Positions 7,766 through 17,079 are shown, counted from the stretch's first letter. The stretch is 30,674 nucleotides of DNA from Bacillota bacterium (GCA_023391275.1 JAEWBE010000109.1:1-30674), one strand, 5' to 3'. Notes: generated by a model not told the origin, from the sequence alone. A program made the numbers and translations.

Positions 7766-7841
7766 CGGGTTTTCCGGAGGGGTAATGTCGATTTCAATTT
7801 ATTGATTTAATATTCAGGGAAAAGAAAGGGAGAAATATAAA

Positions 7842-8786
7842 ATGAAAAAAATCTTAGCATTATTTTTAGTGATTGGTATTTTATTTGCGGGAACCTCCTG
7901 CACTGAAACATCAAATTCAAGTTCAGCTGTGTCCTTGAACTCGAAAACGGCTGTGTCAGCGAATGAACCATACAAAGTGACTGACAGCCGCGGTGAAACG
8001 GTGACTTTTGACAAGGCACCGAGTAAAATTATTTCGTTATTGCCATCCGATACGGAAATTATCTATGCCCTTGGTGACGGTGACAAACTGATTGCCGTCG
8101 ATACCTACAGCAATTATCCGGAGGATGCAAAGAAAAAACCGCAGCTGGACAGCGGAGAAAAAACGAATATTGAAGCTATTATCGGTTTGAAACCCGATCT
8201 TGTCATTATGGGGAAAATGGCACAAACGGAGGCTCAGTTTAAACAGCTCAAGGATGCGGGAATTAAAGTGTTTGTTACGGATGCAGGCGACATTGCGCAG
8301 ACATATAAGGTAATCGGGATGATGGGGGACACCCTGAAAGAAGAGGCAAAAGCGACAGAAATCATTAACGGTATGAAAAAAGATTTTGAGGATATCAAAA
8401 AGCAGGTGAAAGATAAACCTTCCAAGAAAGTCTATATTGAAATATCCCCCCTTCAATACAAGCTCTGGTCCTGCGGCAAAGGTACCTTTCAGGATGAACT
8501 GCTGACTTTGGTTGGAGCAACCAACATTTTTTCTGACATCACCAGCTGGAAAGAAGTGTCGGAAGAGCAGGTGATAAGCCGCAATCCCAACATCATCATA
8601 ACCACTGTCGGGCCGATGTATGGGGTCGCAGACCCCGTAAGTGAAATAAAAGGCAGAGCGAACTGGAATAAAATTGACGCGGTTAAAAACGGCAGGGTTT
8701 TTGTAACGGATTCAGACGCGATTCAGAGGCCCGGCCCAAGGCTGGCTGCCGCTGCAGAAGATCTTGTCAAAATTATATACGGTTAA
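7842..8786 (+). CDS. btuF: Corrinoid ABC transporter, substrate-binding lipoprotein
   Basis: Periplasmic-binding-protein-like lipoprotein of 314 residues (PF01497 type) that captures vitamin B12 or other corrinoids outside the membrane. The N-terminus is a lipoprotein signal with a weak lipobox (FAGTSC, Cys22) and a Ser-rich linker. The binding fold starts at KVTDSRGETVTFDKAP, then IISLLPSDTEIIYALGDGDKLIAV, as in BtuF/FhuD proteins. GLKPDLVI and SEEQVISRNPNIIITT mark the two lobes. The assignment to corrinoids rather than siderophores rests on the cobalamin riboswitch upstream and the cob genes downstream. AAAGGGAGAAATATAAA precedes ATG 7842. Confidence 0.9.
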   Translation: MKKILALFLVIGILFAGTSCTETSNSSSAVSLNSKTAVSANEPYKVTDSRGETVTFDKAPSKIISLLPSDTEIIYALGDGDKLIAVDTYSNYPEDAKKKPQLDSGEKTNIEAIIGLKPDLVIMGKMAQTEAQFKQLKDAGIKVFVTDAGDIAQTYKVIGMMGDTLKEEAKATEIINGMKKDFEDIKKQVKDKPSKKVYIEISPLQYKLWSCGKGTFQDELLTLVGATNIFSDITSWKEVSEEQVISRNPNIIITTVGPMYGVADPVSEIKGRANWNKIDAVKNGRVFVTDSDAIQRPGPRLAAAAEDLVKIIYG

Positions 8787-8800
8787 AAAGGTGTAAAACA

Positions 8801-9871
8801 TTGAATAACATGAATGGCAGGAAAAAAGCCGGGAAAGGCGTATGGAATATAAACCTTGTGTATATCGGTTTTCTTTTCATGCTTCTCTTTGCTTTTTTGC
8901 TTTCCGTATCGGTCGGAAGCGTTGATATTTCCCTGTCCCATACGATCAGAATTCTGTTAAACCAAACTTTTGGCCTTGGGAACATATCCGATATACCGGA
9001 TAATTTTTGTGTTATTATCGAACGGGTACGCCTCCCCCGGGTGATTTTATCAGCGCTTGTGGGTGCTGCCCTTTCTGTTTCCGGAACGGCCATGCAGGGG
9101 CTTTTAAGGAACCCTCTTGCCGACAGCTCAACCTTGGGGGTATCCTCCTGTGCGGCTTTAGGGGCGGTATTTGCCCTTTCAACAGGATTTCAGCTTCCAT
9201 TGTTTCCTTATCTGGGAATTACTTTCATGAGCATTCTTTTTGCTTTTGGTTCCTTTTTTATCATTATGACTCTTTCCTATAAAATCGATCGGAATCTTTC
9301 CACCAACACCATCATTTTAACGGGTGTAATTGTGTCAATGTTTGCAGGGAGTATCATCAGCTTTATCGTATCAATGTCCGGTGAACAGATGAAGAATATT
9401 GTTTTTTGGACCATGGGTTCCTTCTCCGGGCGCGGGTGGGAATATGTAAATTTGACTGCACCGTTTATTGCCATTGGGATCATCGGCCTGTTAAAATACT
9501 CAAACGAGTTAAATGCGTTCGCTTTGGGTGAGGAAAAAGCAGGATATATCGGGGTGGAAACAAAAAAAGTCAAGATTATGATTCTGGTTTTGGTTTCAAT
9601 CCTTGTCGGGGTATCCGTCTCAGTCAGCGGAACCATTGCTTTTGTGGGGCTGGTGATTCCCCACATAACGCGGATGCTGATCGGCTCGAATCACAAAAAG
9701 TTAATGCCGCTATCCCTTATGACAGGCGCAACGTTTATGATCATAACGGATCTTGTAAGCAGGACGGTGCTTCGTCCGTCTGAACTGCCGATCGGCGTCG
9801 TTACATCGCTTATCGGTTCTGTCATTTTTATTTATATTTTCTATTCCCAAAGGCAGCAGAATCAGAGGTAA
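8801..9871 (+). CDS. btuC: Corrinoid ABC transporter, permease
   Basis: FecCD/BtuC family permease of 356 residues with about ten hydrophobic helices. Family marks are RVRLPRVILSALVGAALSVSGTAMQGLLRNPLADSSTLG-type residues near 75-110 and the coupling region GLVIPHITRMLIGSNHKKLMPLS near residues 285-305. The start is TTG 8801, with AAAAAGGTG at good distance; an ATG nine bases further is in frame and is the alternative. It follows btuF by 14 bp and precedes btuD by 4 bp. It forms the membrane channel through which BtuD drives corrinoid uptake. Confidence 0.92.
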   Translation: MNNMNGRKKAGKGVWNINLVYIGFLFMLLFAFLLSVSVGSVDISLSHTIRILLNQTFGLGNISDIPDNFCVIIERVRLPRVILSALVGAALSVSGTAMQGLLRNPLADSSTLGVSSCAALGAVFALSTGFQLPLFPYLGITFMSILFAFGSFFIIMTLSYKIDRNLSTNTIILTGVIVSMFAGSIISFIVSMSGEQMKNIVFWTMGSFSGRGWEYVNLTAPFIAIGIIGLLKYSNELNAFALGEEKAGYIGVETKKVKIMILVLVSILVGVSVSVSGTIAFVGLVIPHITRMLIGSNHKKLMPLSLMTGATFMIITDLVSRTVLRPSELPIGVVTSLIGSVIFIYIFYSQRQQNQR

Positions 9872-9875
9872 AAAT

Positions 9876-10631
9876 ATGCTGAAAGTTGATAATCTGAGTG
9901 TATGTATGAATCATAAAAATATTATTCAGAACATTTCCTTTGAAATGTCCGAACATGATATCCTGATGGTAATCGGTCCGAACGGCGCGGGAAAAACCAC
10001 TTTAATTAAAGCGATTATGCAAAATATGAAGTATAGTGGGGCGTCCTATTTAGATGGTAAAAATATTGCGGCAATTTCTGCAAAAGATCTTGCAAAAGAA
10101 ATTGGTGTATTGACACAAACGCACAGCCAACAGTTTCCGTTTACAGTTTATGAAGTTGTCAGCCTTGGCAGGTATGCGCATCAGGAAGGCATGTTTTCCC
10201 GAATGAACAAAGAGGATTTTGATAAGATTGACAATGCACTGAAGCTGACCGGAACATATCATCTGAAGGACAGGTCGGTGCTCACTTTGTCGGGCGGGGA
10301 ACTGCAGCGTATCTTTTTAGCATCGGTTTTTGCGCAGGACCCGAAATTATTGATTTTGGACGAGCCCACGAACCATCTCGATTTGCAGTATCAAATCGGA
10401 ATTTTTGACACGCTGAAGGAATCGGTTAAGGGCGAGGGGCGCTCCGTGATTGCAGTGGTTCATGATTTAAATATGGCTTATACCTATGGAACAAAGGCGC
10501 TCCTTATGAACAAAGGGCAGGTCTGTGCTTATGGAGCTGTTGAAAGGGTTTTGAACAGGGAAAAATTAAAAGAAGTTTATGAGGTCGATGTTGTACTCTG
10601 GATGCAGAACCTTTTAAAACATTGGAATTAG
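9876..10631 (+). CDS. btuD: Corrinoid ABC transporter, ATP-binding protein
   Basis: ABC ATPase of 251 residues. Walker A is GPNGAGKTT (residues 34-42), the signature LSGGE (138-142), Walker B LLILDEP (158-164) and the switch His in VVHDLN. QTHSQQFPFTVYEVVSLGR is the Q-loop stretch typical of the B12/siderophore group. It energises BtuC. The stop overlaps nothing but is only 9 bp from the ATG of cobU. Confidence 0.93.
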   Translation: MLKVDNLSVCMNHKNIIQNISFEMSEHDILMVIGPNGAGKTTLIKAIMQNMKYSGASYLDGKNIAAISAKDLAKEIGVLTQTHSQQFPFTVYEVVSLGRYAHQEGMFSRMNKEDFDKIDNALKLTGTYHLKDRSVLTLSGGELQRIFLASVFAQDPKLLILDEPTNHLDLQYQIGIFDTLKESVKGEGRSVIAVVHDLNMAYTYGTKALLMNKGQVCAYGAVERVLNREKLKEVYEVDVVLWMQNLLKHWN

Positions 10632-10640
10632 GTGATTACT

Positions 10641-11189
10641 ATGCTGATATTCATTTCCGGCGGGGTGAGAAGCGGAAAAAGCACATTGGGTGAAAAATTG
10701 GCAAATGAATTGGCTGACGGCAATAAAATATATTTAGCGACATCCAAAGCTTATGATGATGAAATGAGGCGGCGTATTCACAGGCATCAGGCCGATCGGG
10801 CGCAAAAAGGATTCCTTACGATTGAGAAAAGTGAAAACATAGGTGAAATCGTCACTGAATTGAACAGCAGCGACACTGTTTTAATGGATTGCCTGGGGAA
10901 TCTGGTTGCAAACGAAATGTTTCACGGTGATGATTCGGACTGTAATCCTCAAGTAAAAATGGAAATTACAGAAAGAATTTATGCGGATGTTATCAAGATA
11001 AATGCGGCTGTTAAGAACCTGATTGTTATTTCAAACGAGGTCTTTTCCAGCGGAATCTCCTATGACCCGGCAACAGAAGCATATATAGAAGTTTTGGGGC
11101 AGCTGCATATCAAAATCGCTGCCGCGGCACAGCAGGCGATTGAATGTGTATTTGGGAACACTATGTATCATAAAGGGGAAGTACAATGA
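10641..11189 (+). CDS. cobU: Adenosylcobinamide kinase / guanylyltransferase-type protein
   Basis: CobU family enzyme that phosphorylates adenosylcobinamide and then attaches GMP, the first step of nucleotide-loop assembly. The P-loop is GGVRSGKST near residues 7-15, followed by KIYLATSKAYDDEMRRRIHRHQADR, the classic CobU helix with the GMP-accepting His. LMDCLGNLVANEMF follows. ATG 10641 is chosen because AGGTGA is five bases upstream; a GTG at 10632 is in frame. The C-terminal part reads SNEVFSSGISYDPATEAYIE and lacks the usual NEVGxGIVP motif, which instead appears in the separate protein at 12762. Length 182 residues. Confidence 0.85.
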   Translation: MLIFISGGVRSGKSTLGEKLANELADGNKIYLATSKAYDDEMRRRIHRHQADRAQKGFLTIEKSENIGEIVTELNSSDTVLMDCLGNLVANEMFHGDDSDCNPQVKMEITERIYADVIKINAAVKNLIVISNEVFSSGISYDPATEAYIEVLGQLHIKIAAAAQQAIECVFGNTMYHKGEVQ

Positions 11190-12676
11190 AAGGAATCATG
11201 ATTCAGGGAACGAGCAGCGACGCCGGAAAAAGTTTTCTGGTTACCGCGCTCTGCCGTGTTTTTGCGGATTACGGGTTGAAAACCTGCCCGTTTAAATCCC
11301 AGAATATGTCTAACAATTCGTATGTTACATTCGACGGTTGTGAAATAGGCAGGGCACAGGGTGTTCAGGCGGAGGCTGCGCGGGAAGAGCCGAATGTTTA
11401 CATGAATCCGATTCTCCTGAAGCCGAAAAAGGATACCCAGTCGGAAATTGTGCTTATGGGCAAGGTCTTTGAATCACAGGACGGGAAAGATTACTACAAA
11501 AGTTTCACTATGCATGAAGGAATTCAGGCGGTTCGCAAATCGCTTGAATATATTGAAAACAACTATGACGCGATTGTGATTGAAGGCGCGGGAAGTCCAG
11601 TCGAGGTGAATTTAAATGACCGGGAAATTGTAAATATGCGAATAGCCCGTGAGGCGGACGTCCCTGTCCTCCTTGTTACCGATGTTGACCGGGGCGGTTC
11701 TTTCGGTTCCATTGTCGGTACGCTTCAGCTGCTTGGCAAAGACAGACAAAGGGTAAAGGGCATTATATTCAATAAGTTTCGTGGTGACGTCTCGCTTTTT
11801 GAAGACGGCGTAAAGTTCATTGAAAATTATACGGGGATAAAAGTGGTTGGGGTCATGCCCTTCCTGAAAGATATCAGAATTGAAAATGAAGATAATTTAA
11901 GTACGGATTACTGTTATACAAGCAGGGAAAAAGAAAAGGTAACCATAGGCGTTGTAACGATGCCGTATGTATCCAACAATACCGATATTGAGGTATTCCG
12001 CTGCGAAGAGGATGTTGAAATTAAGGCAATAGACCGGTTCACCGACATTCATCTTTTTGACGCCGTGATTATTCCGGGAACAAAAAGCACAATGGAGGAT
12101 ATGCAGTATCTGCTCCATACGGGAATTGGTCAGCGAATAAGGGAGTTTTATCAATCAGGCGGTTATGTATTCGGCTTGTGCGGCGGCTATCAAATGCTTG
12201 GCGAAAAAATATCGGATGAAATGATGATTGACAGTCGTTCCGTTACGCAGATTGAAGGTCTCTGCCTGCTGCCGGTTCAAACCCGTTTTCAAAGCGAAAA
12301 GACGGTGAAAAGAGTGGAAGGGACAGTCATGCATCCTGCCTTTCACGGGTGCCGGGTGAGCGGGTACGAAATTCATTTAGGGGTTACAAATCAAACTGCA
12401 AGTCATGATTTTTTACCGCTTGTAAAGAATACTGATTATGTGGATGGATTGGCTGATCTGAATTTTAAAGCCGCGGGAACTTATATGCACAATATCTTTC
12501 ACAATGACGAATTCCGCAACGGCTGGCTTAATTTGATCCGGAAATCAAAGGGGTATCCTGAAAGACCGGTTGTAAATACGAATCTCGTAAAGGAAGACAG
12601 TTATGCCGCTTTGGCAAAAGAAGTCCGAGAGCATCTTGATATTGAATATATCATGAACCTGCTGAATCGCAGTTGA
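11186..12676 (+). CDS. cbiP: Cobyric acid synthase (glutamine-hydrolysing)
   Basis: A 496-residue enzyme that amidates side chains b, d, e and g of adenosyl-cobyrinic acid a,c-diamide, using glutamine and ATP. Residues 1-235 form the dethiobiotin-synthetase-like ATPase (GTSSDAGKS at 8-16; IEGAGSPVEVN at 132-142; DVDRGGSFGS at 166-175). The C-terminal glutaminase has the nucleophile Cys332 in FGLCGGYQMLG and His397 in YEIHLG. The start overlaps the cobU stop by four bases (ATGA), indicating coupled translation. Also called cobQ in the aerobic pathway. Confidence 0.96.
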   Translation: MKGIMIQGTSSDAGKSFLVTALCRVFADYGLKTCPFKSQNMSNNSYVTFDGCEIGRAQGVQAEAAREEPNVYMNPILLKPKKDTQSEIVLMGKVFESQDGKDYYKSFTMHEGIQAVRKSLEYIENNYDAIVIEGAGSPVEVNLNDREIVNMRIAREADVPVLLVTDVDRGGSFGSIVGTLQLLGKDRQRVKGIIFNKFRGDVSLFEDGVKFIENYTGIKVVGVMPFLKDIRIENEDNLSTDYCYTSREKEKVTIGVVTMPYVSNNTDIEVFRCEEDVEIKAIDRFTDIHLFDAVIIPGTKSTMEDMQYLLHTGIGQRIREFYQSGGYVFGLCGGYQMLGEKISDEMMIDSRSVTQIEGLCLLPVQTRFQSEKTVKRVEGTVMHPAFHGCRVSGYEIHLGVTNQTASHDFLPLVKNTDYVDGLADLNFKAAGTYMHNIFHNDEFRNGWLNLIRKSKGYPERPVVNTNLVKEDSYAALAKEVREHLDIEYIMNLLNRS

Positions 12677-12761
12677 AAAATGATTTTGGGCAGCCCTGAG
12701 CAGATTAATGGGAAATTCTGAGCGGATGTCCAAAACACTGATATTTGTTTGAGGTGAGCAT

Positions 12762-13154
12762 ATGTATTTTATATTTGGCGGAAGAAGTCAGGGAAAGCTG
12801 AATTATGCAAAGCAATTATATGGCGGGGAGCTAACTGTTTGTGATTTAAAATGCTGTAATATAAAGGATGCTTTTTCAGCCGATATCCTGATCAATATTC
12901 AGGAAGCGGTCAAGTTCATGCTGCTTACAGGGGAAAGCCCCGCGGGTTATTTTAAGCAAAATATTGACAAATTCAGCGGCAAGGTTTTAATCGGCGATGA
13001 AATCGGCTGCGGCATCGTGCCCATTGACGCGTTTGAGCGGGAATGGCGTGACGAAACAGGCTGGGTATATCAATTTCTGGCGTCAAAAGCAAAGCGGGTC
13101 GATCGGGTTTGGGCCGGGATTGGACAAATCTTAAAGGACGAGGGGGCGAAGTAA
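12762..13154 (+). CDS. Short CobU-like protein with degenerate P-loop
   Basis: A 130-residue protein of the CobU superfamily. The N-terminus FGGRSQGKLNYA (residues 5-16) resembles the CobU P-loop, but Lys12 is followed by Leu-Asn instead of Ser/Thr, so nucleotide binding may be weakened. DEIGCGIVPIDAFEREWRDETG (79-100) matches the NEVGxGIVPxxxxxRxxRDxxG stretch of the CobU C-terminal half, and the end (VDRVWAGIGQILK) fits the last CobU strand. The middle of a normal CobU, including the catalytic His helix, is missing. Together with the neighbouring cobU, which lacks the GIVP motif, it may form a divided enzyme. GAGGTGA precedes ATG 12762; its stop overlaps the start of cobO (TAATG). Confidence 0.7.
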   Translation: MYFIFGGRSQGKLNYAKQLYGGELTVCDLKCCNIKDAFSADILINIQEAVKFMLLTGESPAGYFKQNIDKFSGKVLIGDEIGCGIVPIDAFEREWRDETGWVYQFLASKAKRVDRVWAGIGQILKDEGAK

Positions 13155-13684
13155 TGCAGAAGAGCTTGGTTCATTTATATTTTGGCGACGGCAAAGGGAA
13201 GACAACTGCCGCGGTAGGGCTTGGCCTGCGTGCCTATGGCAGAGGGAAAAGGGTGCTTTTGGTGCAGTTTTTAAAAAATTATGATTCGGGTGAAATTCTC
13301 GCATTGGAGCACTTGAGCGATTCGTTTCAAATTTTAAAGGGCGAGCCTGTAAAGAAATTTTTTGCAGGTATGACAGAAGCCGAAAAGCAAACGACGGTGC
13401 GTTTGCAGCATCAGATGTTTATGAAGGCAGTGGAGGCAGCCCGTTCAGAAAAATTTAACATGGTCATTTTTGATGAGCTTGTAGACGCGGTCAATTTAGA
13501 AATCGTCGGTATCAAGGAGATTGAAAATTTCATAAAAACAAAGGCAGATGGTTTGGAAGTCGTGATAACCGGGCATCACCCCAAACCGGAGTTCCTTGAA
13601 TTGTGTGATTACGTAACGGAAATGAAAAAAATAAAGCTTCGTTTTGATCAGGGTGTTTGCGCAAGAATCGGAATCGAAAAATAA
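13154..13684 (+). CDS. cobO: Cob(I)yrinic acid a,c-diamide adenosyltransferase (CobA/CobO/BtuR type)
   Basis: Transfers the adenosyl group from ATP to the cob(I)alt centre of corrinoids. The P-loop-like GDGKGKTTAAVGLGLRA (residues 11-27) and KRVLLVQFLKN are diagnostic, followed by VIFDELVDAVNLEIV and VVITGHHP. Length 176 residues, typical of the CobA/BtuR type. ATG 13154 is preferred to an upstream in-frame ATG at 13109, since GAGGGGGCGA stands just before it and the start overlaps the previous stop by one base. Confidence 0.95.
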   Translation: MQKSLVHLYFGDGKGKTTAAVGLGLRAYGRGKRVLLVQFLKNYDSGEILALEHLSDSFQILKGEPVKKFFAGMTEAEKQTTVRLQHQMFMKAVEAARSEKFNMVIFDELVDAVNLEIVGIKEIENFIKTKADGLEVVITGHHPKPEFLELCDYVTEMKKIKLRFDQGVCARIGIEK

Positions 13685-13702
13685 GGATCAGTTGGTGGTG
13701 AC

Positions 13703-15112
13703 ATGATGTTGGATAAAACTCCCTTTCCCCGTGTTATGATTGCGGGCACGGCAAGCGGAACCGGGAAAACGACCATCAGTATGGGGATTATGGCGTCCCT
13801 CACAAAACGGGGGATGAAAATTGCCGGCTTCAAATGCGGGCCGGATTACATAGACCCGATGTTCCATTCGAAAATTATCGGGTCTCACAGCCATAACCTG
13901 GATTTATTTTTAATGGACGAGTCAACCACGAAATCGCTTTTTTGTAAAAATGCGCGGGGCTGTGATATTGCTGTGCTGGAAGGGGTGATGGGTTACTATG
14001 ACGGGGTGGCCGCCGGCACTGCTTCTGCCAGCAGTTATCATCTTGCGTGCTGTACACAGACTCCGGTTATCCTTGCGGTAAATGTGGAGGGAATGTCGCT
14101 CAGTGCGGCAGCGATGATAAAAGGATATCAGGATTATCGGAAAGACAGCAATATTAAAGGCGTGCTGCTCAATCATTGTTCCGAAATGCAGTATAAAAGC
14201 TTAAAACCCGTTTTAGAAAAAGAACAGGGAATTTCAGTGATTGGCTATCTGCCTCAACTGGAGAATTGTTCGCTTGAGAGCCGCCACCTCGGCCTTGTTA
14301 CTGCGGATGAAGTGGCGAATTTCAGACAGAAGCTCTCCAGGCTGGTGTGGGTCATGGAATGGACGGTCGATTTTGGTAAGCTGCTGAAAATTGCCGAATC
14401 CGCGCCGCCTTTGGAGGCGCCCGTTCTCATTACGGAAAAAGTCACCCAAAGGAAGCCGAAGATTGCGGTGGCAAGAGATCATGCTTTCTGCTTTTATTAT
14501 CAGGACAACCTTGATTTGCTGACAGATTTGGGTGCGGAACTGGTCGGCTTTAGCCCTCTTTCGGATGCCGTTCTGCCCCAAGAATGCCATGGTCTGTACC
14601 TGGGCGGCGGTTATCCTGAACTGCATGCCGAGGAACTTTCCAATAACATCACAATGCTTCAAAGCATAAAAAATGCGATTGCATCCGGGGTGCCAACCAT
14701 CGCGGAGTGCGGAGGGTTCATGTACCTGCAGAACACTTTGGAGGATGATACAGGGGCAGCCTTTCCAATGGTGGGCGCTTTGCCCGGAGCAGGTGTAAAA
14801 ACCGGGCGTTTGCAGCATTTCGGATACCTTAACTTAACCGCAAACAGGGATAATCTGCTGTGTAAGGCCGGCAGTCAGATTTTGGCCCATGAATTTCACT
14901 ATTGGGACAGTACGAATTGCGGAGATGCCTTTACGGCAAAAAGGCCTGTAGACGAAACTCAATGGCCATGTATCGTGGCGGGCGAAACTTTGTTTGCGGG
15001 TTATCCGCATCTCCATTTCTACAGCAATAAAGAATTCGCCCGCAGTTTTGTAAGAGCGGCGGAACGGTTCGAAAGGAAGTATGATAATGATGACGATAAC
15101 GCAGGCAATTGA
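13703..15112 (+). CDS. cbiA: Cobyrinic acid a,c-diamide synthase
   Basis: A 469-residue glutamine amidotransferase that amidates side chains a and c of cobyrinate. The N-terminal ATPase carries GTASGTGKTT (15-24), FKCGPDYIDPMFH (43-55) and EGVMGYYDG (93-101). The glutaminase part carries GLYLGGGYPELHAEEL near 297-312, Cys336 in IAECGGFMYL and the histidine-rich end HEFHYWDS and YPHLHFYSN. The gene starts 18 bp after cobO and overlaps cobT by about 26 bp at its end. A separate GTGGTGACATG precedes the start. Confidence 0.96.
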   Translation: MMLDKTPFPRVMIAGTASGTGKTTISMGIMASLTKRGMKIAGFKCGPDYIDPMFHSKIIGSHSHNLDLFLMDESTTKSLFCKNARGCDIAVLEGVMGYYDGVAAGTASASSYHLACCTQTPVILAVNVEGMSLSAAAMIKGYQDYRKDSNIKGVLLNHCSEMQYKSLKPVLEKEQGISVIGYLPQLENCSLESRHLGLVTADEVANFRQKLSRLVWVMEWTVDFGKLLKIAESAPPLEAPVLITEKVTQRKPKIAVARDHAFCFYYQDNLDLLTDLGAELVGFSPLSDAVLPQECHGLYLGGGYPELHAEELSNNITMLQSIKNAIASGVPTIAECGGFMYLQNTLEDDTGAAFPMVGALPGAGVKTGRLQHFGYLNLTANRDNLLCKAGSQILAHEFHYWDSTNCGDAFTAKRPVDETQWPCIVAGETLFAGYPHLHFYSNKEFARSFVRAAERFERKYDNDDDNAGN

Positions 15113-16139
15113 GGCCATCACGCCTTTGGATGCTCCGGCCATGCGAACCGCGCAGAAACATTGGGATAGTATCGCAAAGCCCCTGAACAGTCTTGGGCTT
15201 TTGGAAAAAGCCGTCATCCAGATCGCCGGGATTACTGCAAATCCTCAGTGCGATATCGACAGGCGCGGCGTAGTAATCATGTGCGCGGATAACGGGGTCG
15301 TAGCAGAGGGCGTAACGCAGACAGGCTGCGAGGTAACCGCAATCGTGGCAAAGGAGTTTACTTTGGGCTGCACCAGTGTCTGCAAAATGGCACAGGTTGC
15401 AGGAGCGGATATTTTTCCTGTTGATATCGGCATGTGCACCGATGTGGAAGGTGTGCCGAACAGAAAGATTGCATACGGCACTCAGAATATTGCGCAGGGT
15501 CCGGCCATGACGCGGCAGCAGGCAATACAGGCCATTGAAGTGGGAATTGATATGGTGCATCACTTAAAGCGGCGGGGTTACGGGATTTTAGCGACCGGAG
15601 AAATGGGAATCGGCAACACTACAACGAGCAGTGCCATCGCGGCGGTGCTGCTCGGGCAGGAAGCGGCAGCCGTAACCGGCAGGGGAGCCGGGTTGTCGGA
15701 CAGCGGGCTGTGTAAAAAGATAGAAGTTATTACCCGTGCCATTGCTTTGAACCGGCCAAACCCACAGGATGCGCTTGATGTGCTCTGCAAAGTCGGTGGT
15801 TTTGATATTGCCGGATTAACCGGCGTCTTTTTAGGCGGCGCCGCGCTGCACATTCCGATTCTGATCGACGGATTTATTTCGGCGGTTGCCGCCTTGCTTG
15901 CCGTACGGCTCGCACCGTTGGCGAGCGGATACATACTGGCCAGCCACAGAAGTGGGGAACCTGCGGGACAAATGGTTTTAAACAAACTGGGCAAGGAACC
16001 TTTTATCACCGCGGGAATGTGCTTGGGCGAGGGCACCGGCGCCGTGGCGGCTCTGCCAATTTTAGACATGGCGTTTGCCGTATACAAAACCATGAGCACT
16101 TTTGACGATATTAATATAGAAGCTTATCAGCCGTTGTGA
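15087..16139 (+). CDS. cobT: Nicotinate-nucleotide-dimethylbenzimidazole phosphoribosyltransferase
   Basis: Makes alpha-ribazole phosphate, the activated lower ligand, from nicotinate mononucleotide and a benzimidazole-type base. Diagnostic parts are MCADNGVVAEGVTQTG in the N-terminal third, GEMGIGNTTTSSA in the middle and the C-terminal LGEGTGAV with the catalytic Glu. About 350 residues, normal for CobT. ATG 15087 is preferred to ATG 15081 because AAGGAA is eight bases before it and only two bases before 15081. The start lies inside cbiA in another frame. No lower-base synthesis gene is in this window, so the natural base is not known. Confidence 0.95.
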   Translation: MMTITQAIEAITPLDAPAMRTAQKHWDSIAKPLNSLGLLEKAVIQIAGITANPQCDIDRRGVVIMCADNGVVAEGVTQTGCEVTAIVAKEFTLGCTSVCKMAQVAGADIFPVDIGMCTDVEGVPNRKIAYGTQNIAQGPAMTRQQAIQAIEVGIDMVHHLKRRGYGILATGEMGIGNTTTSSAIAAVLLGQEAAAVTGRGAGLSDSGLCKKIEVITRAIALNRPNPQDALDVLCKVGGFDIAGLTGVFLGGAALHIPILIDGFISAVAALLAVRLAPLASGYILASHRSGEPAGQMVLNKLGKEPFITAGMCLGEGTGAVAALPILDMAFAVYKTMSTFDDINIEAYQPL

Positions 16140-16236
16140 AAAAAGGTGCGAATATGCTTTGCTCAAGCAGCTGCTGAAGCCGGGATGCCGTGAAGTCCGT
16201 GACGGATAGCAATTTATCACAAAGGAATGGTAACAT

Positions 16237-17001
16237 ATGAAGAAACTTGGCAGCTTCATCATTGCAATCAGCATGTACTCCGCCCTGCCTATGCCTCGGA
16301 TTGACTGGAATAAAGAATCAATGCGCTACACGATGGCTTTTTTTCCGGCGATTGGGCTTGTGATTGGCGGGTGCTATTGGTGCTGGTGGCAGTTAAGCGG
16401 CTATCTTCGCCTGAATCAGACGCTTTTTGCCGCAGGCCTTACCCTGATTCCTGTTTTTATAACAGGGGGAATTCATTTGGACGGCTTCTGCGACACGGTA
16501 GATGCATTGAGCAGCCATGCGGAGCGGGAACGCAAGCTGGAGATACTGAAAGATCCTCATACCGGTGCGTTTGCCGTGATCGGACTTGCCGCATATTTTT
16601 TACTTTATTTCGGTCTGGCGAGCCAATTGCAAGTAAACGGCTCTGTCATTGCGGTTTTAACGCTGGGACTGGTTTTATCACGGGCGTTGAGCGGTTTTGC
16701 GGTTGCCGGTTTTCGTTGCGCGAAGAACAGCGGACTGGTTTATACCTTTGCTGATGCGGCGGCCAAAAAACAGGTGCGCCTGATTCTTGCGTCTTTAATT
16801 TTTTTGTGTCTCACCGGAATTTTTGTTTTGAATCCTCAGTATGGTGTGGCAGTGCTGGCCGTCTGTTCTCTGCTGCTTTGGTATTACCGCCAAATGGCAT
16901 ACCGTCAGTTTGGCGGGATAACGGGGGATCTGGCCGGGTATTTTTTACAGATTTGCGAACTCGGCATCCTAATGGGAGTGGTTGCCGTGCAGTGTGTGTG
17001 A
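16237..17001 (+). CDS. cobS: Adenosylcobinamide-GDP ribazoletransferase (cobalamin synthase)
   Basis: Membrane enzyme of 254 residues that joins adenosylcobinamide-GDP to alpha-ribazole (phosphate), the last assembly step. The hallmark is GGIHLDGFCDTVDALSSH followed by ERERKLEILKDPHTGAFAV, the metal-binding Asp motif and the IMKD-like motif of the family. Several hydrophobic helices follow, ending in ITGDLAGYFLQICEL. AAAGGAATGG precedes ATG 16237. It is separated from cobT by 97 bp with no obvious terminator. Confidence 0.95.
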   Translation: MKKLGSFIIAISMYSALPMPRIDWNKESMRYTMAFFPAIGLVIGGCYWCWWQLSGYLRLNQTLFAAGLTLIPVFITGGIHLDGFCDTVDALSSHAERERKLEILKDPHTGAFAVIGLAAYFLLYFGLASQLQVNGSVIAVLTLGLVLSRALSGFAVAGFRCAKNSGLVYTFADAAAKKQVRLILASLIFLCLTGIFVLNPQYGVAVLAVCSLLLWYYRQMAYRQFGGITGDLAGYFLQICELGILMGVVAVQCV

Positions 17002-17079
17002 CTGGGAATCATCGTAAGTTATTGGCTCTGTCATCGGAAAATGCAGATGACAAAGAGGTAAATTCGTCAGAGGTGTAAA

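Noticed and set aside
16140..16236. Possible seven-codon leader peptide (MLCSSSC) between cobT and cobS
   Set aside because: It has an AAGGTG ribosome site, but such short frames arise often by chance, and there is no hairpin pair or terminator to suggest attenuation.
16806..17078. Plus-strand frame overlapping the end of cobS
   Set aside because: It reads a shifted frame of a clear membrane enzyme gene and its product has no natural pattern; treated as a shadow.
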